This document shows, in pieces, positions 34,953 through 39,752 of a DNA stretch of 39,752 bases. The first letter of the stretch is position 1. Each line of letters begins with the position of its first letter. The position numbers were made by a program, and so were the translations under genes. The notes under the pieces were generated by a model. That model saw only the letters and a list, made by a program, of their open reading frames with translations. It was not told the origin of the DNA and did no database searches. The stretch comes from Chloroflexaceae bacterium (GTDB lineage: Bacteria > Chloroflexota > Chloroflexia > Chloroflexales > Chloroflexaceae): NCBI GenBank assembly GCA_012034075.1, contig JAAURD010000017.1, positions 1-39,752 of the forward strand, given 5' to 3'.

Positions 34953-35333
34953 ATGTTGAGTAAGGAAGAAGCACTCGGTCGCTTTGATGCGTTATTACAC
35001 AACCCGGCCGCCAGTGATGAATCAATCGAAGAAGTCTTTTTGCAGTTGATGGCCGAAGAGTTGCTGGTAGCCGGGTATAAACATGCACAGCGCCGAGGGC
35101 GTGGCGTGATGCTCTATGACCTGCGTGGTGCGTTTGGCTGGCGTAGCGGCCAAATGCCGACTCTCTACTACTTAACCTTTCACGATATGCTGACTGCGGG
35201 TATCGATCCGGCTGAAGGTACCGAAGCCGAAATCAAAGCGTATGATCCCAACCGTGAGGTTCTGGTGATTTTTCTGTATGGAAAACATCACAGCAGCGGT
35301 CGGGTTATTTCGCAGTCCTATCTGTCGTCCTGA
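34953..35333 (+). CDS. Small protein of unknown function
   Basis: A 126-residue acidic, soluble-looking protein that I do not recognise. The first 45 residues appear helical ('EEVFLQLMAEELLVAGYKHA'), then 'RRGRGVMLYDLRGAFGWR' and 'PTLYYLTFHDMLTAG', and a C-terminal beta-like part ending 'GRVISQSYLSS'. There is no signal peptide, membrane helix or cysteine pair. The ATG has only a distant AAAGGTGG upstream. The coding frame has the codon habits of its neighbours and the stop lies 5 bases from the converging PAS-STAS gene. It is probably real but its role is unknown. Confidence 0.65.
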   Translation: MLSKEEALGRFDALLHNPAASDESIEEVFLQLMAEELLVAGYKHAQRRGRGVMLYDLRGAFGWRSGQMPTLYYLTFHDMLTAGIDPAEGTEAEIKAYDPNREVLVIFLYGKHHSSGRVISQSYLSS

Positions 35334-35338
35334 GATCA

Positions 35339-36973
35339 TCAGCCTTGATTGGCTTGCTGTTTCAACGCATAGGCGATGCCCGCCTGGAGATTGCCACGGG
35401 TGATAATCTCACTCAGGTCGGCACCGAGATGCACCAGGGTCTGGGCAATTTGCGGTTGAATGCCGGTCAAAATCACCTGCGAACCCAACAATTTGACCGC
35501 CTGTGCGGTGCGAATAAGCGCCTGTGCCACCTGGGTATCGACGACCCGCACGCCGGTGATATCGACAATGGCGAGATCTGCCTGGTAGGTTGAGATGCCT
35601 TCAAGTAAGGTCTCCATAATTTGCTGTGCCCGTGCACTATCGACGCTGCCAATAATCGGCAATGCAACCACTGTATCGGCAATTGGGAGCAGCGGTGTCG
35701 AAAGTTCGCGAATGGCTGCCTGCTGCGTCTGGATGATCTCCTGTTGCAACGATAGTCGCTCGGCCTCGGCCCGCAGTTGCTCCGTGAGATCACGTACAAT
35801 GCCAGCAACCGCATACGGCTTGCCTGCGTCATTATGCAGCACCATGCTGGCGAGATGTGCAGGAAAAGTACTGCTATCTTTGCGCTTATAGACCAGTTGT
35901 CCAACCCATGTCCCGTTGTCGCACACTTCCTGGATGACCTCTTGGATGCGCTCATTCGTTTCGGCATATTGTGCATGCAATGGCATACCCAGCATGTCTG
36001 TATCATATTGGAGCATCGTGCAAAAACTGGCATTGGCGTACATGATCTGCTGGGTGTCCAGAGATAACACAAAAATGCCATCTGGTGCGTTTTCCGCGAG
36101 CGTTTGGAAGACTCGTAGATCGCTCTGAAGACGCTTGAGATCGGTAATATTGACCACAAAGGTTGCTTTACGCGGTTTGCCATCGTCACCCGTAATATAG
36201 GCGGCATTGGCTAGAATGTTCATCACTTCGCCAGATTTTCTCAGCACCTGCCATTCACGTGGTATCTCACGCCCTTCTTCCATAAAGACATTGTGCAGAT
36301 TCATGGCCCAATCGTGGCGTGCTTCGGGAACGACCAGCGTAAATGGCTGGTTGATCAATTCATCCATCTGGTAGCCATACAGATCACAATAGGCCGGATT
36401 GACATATTCAAAGAGACCCTGGCCGTTGGTGATACAAATACCGGCAGGCACGTGCTCAAAAATTGAGCGGAAACGCGATTCACTTTGTTCCAAGGCAATC
36501 CGCGATTGCACACGTTCGGTGACATCACAATGCAGTGCCACCACATAGGATATGGTGCCGTTGGGTTGGACTGGAAAGAAGGTTGTTTCAAACCAGATTG
36601 CGTTATGGTGCTCGGCTGGTGGCACAATGGTGATCTGGGCATCGAGCGCTTGCTGAAACGCCTGGTGATGCCCATGTTGCTGCGACCAGGTATCGGCAAA
36701 GAGATTGGGCGTATCGAACTGGAAACCGGATGCTCTGGCTTTCTGGTTGGCGGCGAGCAGGGTGCCATCGGTGCTAAAGATGGTCATTGGCACGGACGAT
36801 TGTTCAAAGATAGCCTGGTAGGGAATTGGTGACGGTGATGGATCAGCAGTCTCCTGCTGGCTGGCTGGCTGTTCAAGCTCGGCAACACGCTGTTTCAAGC
36901 GGGCATTCTCAGCTCGCAAGGTATTGATCTCGTCCTGGAGTGCTTGCATAGCTATTGCGAAATCATTCATCAA
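35339..36973 (-). CDS. PAS-PAS-PAS-STAS regulator (RsbR-like)
   Basis: The 544-residue protein begins with a coiled coil (about 8-36), followed by three PAS sensory domains (about 48-155, 160-285 and 290-405; 'FRSIFEHVPAGICITNGQG' and 'LAENAPDGIFVLSLD' are typical starts) and a C-terminal STAS domain (about 425-540). The STAS part reads 'TPLLPIADTVVALPIIGSVD', 'LAIVDITGVRVVDTQVAQAL' and 'ILTGIQPQIAQTLVHLGADL', very close to RsbR-type stressosome or anti-anti-sigma proteins whose conserved Thr/Ser are phosphorylated. It probably senses a small ligand or redox state and signals by protein-protein contact. TTG at 36973 or ATG at 36970 starts it. No kinase or phosphatase partner is adjacent. Confidence 0.9.
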   Translation of the reverse strand: MMNDFAIAMQALQDEINTLRAENARLKQRVAELEQPASQQETADPSPSPIPYQAIFEQSSVPMTIFSTDGTLLAANQKARASGFQFDTPNLFADTWSQQHGHHQAFQQALDAQITIVPPAEHHNAIWFETTFFPVQPNGTISYVVALHCDVTERVQSRIALEQSESRFRSIFEHVPAGICITNGQGLFEYVNPAYCDLYGYQMDELINQPFTLVVPEARHDWAMNLHNVFMEEGREIPREWQVLRKSGEVMNILANAAYITGDDGKPRKATFVVNITDLKRLQSDLRVFQTLAENAPDGIFVLSLDTQQIMYANASFCTMLQYDTDMLGMPLHAQYAETNERIQEVIQEVCDNGTWVGQLVYKRKDSSTFPAHLASMVLHNDAGKPYAVAGIVRDLTEQLRAEAERLSLQQEIIQTQQAAIRELSTPLLPIADTVVALPIIGSVDSARAQQIMETLLEGISTYQADLAIVDITGVRVVDTQVAQALIRTAQAVKLLGSQVILTGIQPQIAQTLVHLGADLSEIITRGNLQAGIAYALKQQANQG

Positions 36974-37112
36974 TCATATCCCTTTCCTTTGAGTTTTACG
37001 GACTGGTTCTAATATGAACGGCTAACGATACACGGTCATCATAGAACAGCGTTCTTTTGCTGACGATGGTGTTCTGGAGATATAGTGTACCATAGGGGAA
37101 GAGAGCGTGGAA

Positions 37113-37142
37113 GCGTTGAAGCGCAAAGCGTTGAAGCGCAAA
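37113..37142. repeat. 15-bp tandem repeat (two copies)
   Basis: GCGTTGAAGCGCAAA occurs twice in direct succession (37113-37127, 37128-37142), with a diverged partial copy just before. Confidence 0.8.
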
Positions 37143-37146
37143 GCGG

Positions 37147-37182
37147 CCGCACGCCGCACCTCCGTCTGATGCGTGCGTGCGG
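37147..37182. repeat. Inverted repeat
   Basis: CCGCACGC (37147-37154) and GCGTGCGG (37175-37182) pair perfectly across a 20-base loop. Confidence 0.55.
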
Positions 37183-37261
37183 TCGTCCCGACCTCTTCTT
37201 TCCTTATTCCCGACCCAGGGTCCACAATTGGAGAAGGGAGACCGAAGTTTCCACATACACT

Positions 37262-37302
37262 CCTCTCCCTCCTTGGGAGAGTGGCCGGGGGTGAGGGCCT
37301 GC
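37262..37302. repeat. 41-bp hairpin repeat, copy 2
   Basis: Identical to 34644-34684 except for one base (T at 37282), in the same orientation. Confidence 0.85.
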
Positions 37303-37526
37303 AAAGCTACTGGGGAAATACAAGGATACGTTACGTGGCTGGTCTGTTCCAAATTGCCTGCGGCAACCCAGGTACCCCGGCCTCTCTGTGATTGTGTTAT
37401 CACGAGAGACCGTATCACGCCAACCAGCAGGAGAGAAAATGTTTTTTGTTCAATGGAAGATTATACTTCTATTATGCGCCAACATTACACTCTCTGGCAA
37501 GAGCAAAACGGACAATGAAAGGACAA

Positions 37527-37542
37527 CAGGCCGGTCGGCCTG
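37527..37542 (-). terminator. Possible terminator of the FtsX-type permease gene
   Basis: CAGGCC / GGCCTG (6 bp) around a 4-base loop, 70 bases after the permease stop, followed on the minus strand by TTGTCCTTTC. The U-run is imperfect. Confidence 0.35.
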
Positions 37543-37611
37543 ACAAGATGCGCTTTATCCCTTTGCAATGCTATCTATATGAAAAGGGACAAAAAAAGGA
37601 CAATGTTGGCG

Positions 37612-39752
37612 TTACTCATACGATAACACATCACGCACGGTCAGGCGTGATGCATTCCACGCTGGCAAGAAGCTGGCAATGGCGGAAAGCAGAATCGATA
37701 TGAACAACCAGACTATGGCCCAGAAGAGTGAGTAACTATAGGTCAGCGGTGTGCCGAGAAAGAGATAGCCCACACCATCACTTAAGAGCTTGCTGATGGG
37801 TAACGCCAAGAGAACTCCCAGCAACCAGCTCATACATCCAATGATGATCCCTTCTACGATCATAATCGACAGCACCGAACCATCGGAAGCGCCAATCGCA
37901 CGCATGACACCTATCTCGCGGGTGCGCTCTAACACATTCATGCTCATCGTGCCCATCAGGCCAATGCCGCCAACCAATGCCACCAGCATCGCCATAATCA
38001 ACAGGCAATAGATGATGATATTGAAGTTGCTAATACTCTGATCATACAATCGTACTGCGGTATCGCTGCTACTCACCTTGATGCCGGCTTCACGAAAGGC
38101 TTGCTCTACCGTCTGCAACATCCGTTCTTGATTTTCGCGGTCGAACTGATCATATTCGGTGACAATCGTGAGCCGTTCGGACACACCCGCTTCGCGCACT
38201 TCACGCGCAAAGTAGTTGTTATTGGCATAGGCAATCAGTTCGGTATTATCCATCGATTTAAAGGTGCCCACGACCGTCCAATCGGTTTCACGGCCTTTAA
38301 ACTTGAGCGTTATGGTATCACCAACCTGAATATCCGGTTCATCATCAATGACACCGAGACTGACGGTTACGGCATTTTCGTCATCTGGCAGCAACCAGCG
38401 ACCATCGACAATCTCTGGCTGGACCATCTGGGTGTCACTGGGAGGGGCAAGCATCTGGATGACTTCGCTTTCGCTGTCATCAGGACGCAGTCGCCGTGCG
38501 GTAATACTGCCCCAGCTCTCGGCGACGGCAACCCCCGGCACCTGGTAGGCCACATCGAGCAGGCGGTCGGTGCGGTAGGTTTCTTCAAAGCTCACTGTCA
38601 GGTCATAACGCACGAGCTGCGCGAACAGCTCATCAAGGGAGACCCGCACTGATTCTTGCACCGAAAAGACGCCAATAAAGGTGGCGCCGCCCAGGGTGAG
38701 CGTCACCAGAGTCAGTATCAGCCGACTTTTGCGGCGAAAGGTGTTGCGCAACGAAAGCATCAACGGTCGGGGGATGCCGCGTATCCGGATCAGCAGGGTA
38801 TCAATAAACCCGTCGCCATAACTCCCTGGCCCGCTGGAGGTGCTGAGCGCTTCGCGGATGGTAATGCCGGTGCCCTTCAAAATAGGCTGAATTGCCGCTA
38901 ACACGGGGATAAGCAAGCCAACGAAGAGTTGTAAGCCAACCACACTGGGAATGGCGCCATAGGTCCGTGCATCGAAGTTAAAGAGACCGGCAAAAAAGGT
39001 GGTAAACCCACCCGCCGCCAGATACGCCAGCGGCATGCCAATCATCAACGCCAGCACGCCAAAGGCCAGCACCAGCACGAGATACATGCCCATAATATGC
39101 TGGTTGCGGGCGCCAATCGATTTCATGATGCCAATCTGTTTCATCTGCTGGGCCAGCAAGCCGGTTAGCGTATTGGTCACCAGAAAGCCGCTCATAAAGA
39201 CCGATAGGACACCCAGGGTGCTGAGAATAAAGAGAATCGGATCCAGACCGAACGATTGAATCGGGCTTTTGCCTGGCTCCGGGGGGATAAAAATCTCTTC
39301 AACCTCACGGCCACTGCGCTCGATTTTATTGCGCACATCGGTTGCAACCTGGCGGACAAAGTCGGGATCAAAATACCGCTCGTCTATGACCCGAACACTC
39401 ATCGAGTTGAAGTCACGCGATTCGCCGAGCCACTCAATCGTATCGAGATTGATATAGCCATAATACGTATTGAAGATAAAGGTCGGTGCGACGTTCAGGT
39501 CATGGACGACACCGACGAGGTCGATCATCCGTTCGGTCTGGTCGGCTGTTTCAATGCGCAAGGTCTGCCCAACGGCCATCGGCACGCCAAGTTGAGCACT
39601 TAATGCCGAACGTTCAATCAGCAACTGTTTATCTTCGGGCGGCCATGGGCCGCTGAGATGGGTCATCTGACCGATACGAATATCTTTGAAGTCATCAATG
39701 CCCGCCAGCATGAGATTACGCCATTCATTCGGGCCGACATTCAGGCGCACCA
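37612..39752 (-). CDS. FtsX/MacB-family ABC transporter permease, 5' end missing
   Basis: The frame is open to the right edge, so the true start lies outside; 713 residues are seen. Two FtsX permease units are visible. The first has three or four helices ('FILSTLGVLSVFMSGFLVTN', then the coupling segment 'LAQQMKQIGIMKSIGARNQH'). After 'SLRNTFRRKSRLILTLVTLT' comes an external domain (about 370-580) and then the second unit ('IIYCLLIMAMLVALVGGIGL', 'VLERTREIGVMRAIGASDG'). Such double permeases work with a separate MacB/LolD-type ATPase to act on lipoproteins, peptides or signals outside the membrane rather than to move solutes. The ATPase is probably encoded beyond the right edge. Confidence 0.9.
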   Translation of the reverse strand, partial: VRLNVGPNEWRNLMLAGIDDFKDIRIGQMTHLSGPWPPEDKQLLIERSALSAQLGVPMAVGQTLRIETADQTERMIDLVGVVHDLNVAPTFIFNTYYGYINLDTIEWLGESRDFNSMSVRVIDERYFDPDFVRQVATDVRNKIERSGREVEEIFIPPEPGKSPIQSFGLDPILFILSTLGVLSVFMSGFLVTNTLTGLLAQQMKQIGIMKSIGARNQHIMGMYLVLVLAFGVLALMIGMPLAYLAAGGFTTFFAGLFNFDARTYGAIPSVVGLQLFVGLLIPVLAAIQPILKGTGITIREALSTSSGPGSYGDGFIDTLLIRIRGIPRPLMLSLRNTFRRKSRLILTLVTLTLGGATFIGVFSVQESVRVSLDELFAQLVRYDLTVSFEETYRTDRLLDVAYQVPGVAVAESWGSITARRLRPDDSESEVIQMLAPPSDTQMVQPEIVDGRWLLPDDENAVTVSLGVIDDEPDIQVGDTITLKFKGRETDWTVVGTFKSMDNTELIAYANNNYFAREVREAGVSERLTIVTEYDQFDRENQERMLQTVEQAFREAGIKVSSSDTAVRLYDQSISNFNIIIYCLLIMAMLVALVGGIGLMGTMSMNVLERTREIGVMRAIGASDGSVLSIMIVEGIIIGCMSWLLGVLLALPISKLLSDGVGYLFLGTPLTYSYSLFWAIVWLFISILLSAIASFLPAWNASRLTVRDVLSYE

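Larger units (their letters stand above)
36974..37611. other. Long intergenic region with repeats and no convincing gene
   Basis: About 640 bases between two minus-strand genes. It holds a 15-bp tandem repeat, an inverted repeat, the second copy of the 41-bp hairpin repeat, and a hairpin that may end the permease transcript. The promoter for the PAS-STAS gene is not obvious. One 34-codon frame at 37439-37543 has a good ribosome binding site but no further support. Confidence 0.65.

Noticed and set aside
37439-37543. 34-codon frame with GGAG and a hydrophobic start (MFFVQWKIILLLC)
   Set aside because: It is short, has no neighbour on its strand and no family likeness; its end overlaps a hairpin. 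Coding is possible but not supported.
39748-39750. GTG start for the FtsX-type permease at the right edge
   Set aside because: The frame is open beyond it and the first permease unit lacks its N-terminal helix, so the start must lie outside the window.
1-39752. CRISPR array
   Set aside because: No series of regularly spaced direct repeats was seen; tandem repeats present are two- to three-copy only.

Overview
The window looks like chromosomal DNA of a member of the Chloroflexota, most likely class Chloroflexia. This is an inference from gene content: surface glycoside hydrolases carrying the 'YFPETGH / FGYPISE / VQYFERQRMEWHP' repeat style typical of the phylum, an RsbR-like PAS-STAS protein, a System I (Ccm) cytochrome c maturation operon, an Rpn-type nuclease, and short GC-rich intergenic hairpin repeats. 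No plasmid, phage or transposase gene was seen. The tRNA-Gly, polA and rsmA support a chromosomal location.

Layout. (1) 1-269: start of an FAD-linked oxidase running off the left edge. (2) 523-5715, minus strand: three tandem paralogous secreted or lipid-anchored clan-A glycoside hydrolases ending at a strong terminator; the last gene is frameshifted near its 3' end. (3) 5933-6775: LOG-like nucleotide-binding protein and tRNA-Gly(CCC) with its own promoter and terminator. (4) 6835-14963, minus strand: cytochrome c maturation operon ccmA-ccmB-ccmC-ccmD-ccmE-ccmF, then two membrane proteins that each begin with a degenerate DnaJ-like domain (one ending in TPR repeats as CcmI does, one ending in a TlpA/CcmG thioredoxin domain), then an orphan OmpR-type response regulator. 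CcmE has a CxxxY heme motif instead of HxxxY and no CcmH is present, so this is a variant System I. (5) 15161-15829: Yip1-like membrane protein. (6) 16016-25774, plus strand: surface glycan locus with a Wzt-like ABC ATPase, four soluble glycosyltransferases, one polytopic GT-C-like protein and two sulfotransferases, pointing to a sulfated extracellular glycan; no cognate Wzm permease is in the window. Four of the eight genes carry one apparent frameshift each. (7) 25923-30729, minus strand: rsmA-polA-glycosyltransferase. (8) 30751-32055: Rpn-like PD-(D/E)XK nuclease followed by a partial tandem copy of its 3' end. (9) 32205-33674: LCAT-like lipase/acyltransferase. (10) 33872-34531: SCO1/SenC copper chaperone, thematically linked to cytochrome assembly. 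(11) 34532-37611: two repeat-bearing intergenic regions flanking a small unknown gene and a PAS-PAS-PAS-STAS regulator. (12) 37612 to the right edge: large FtsX/MacB-type permease, 5' end missing.

The most interesting system is the ccm operon with J-like-domain-tethered CcmG and CcmI counterparts. The main caution is the number of single-base frameshifts. Most would be repaired by adding one base, so sequencing error must be separated from real gene decay before functional conclusions are drawn.
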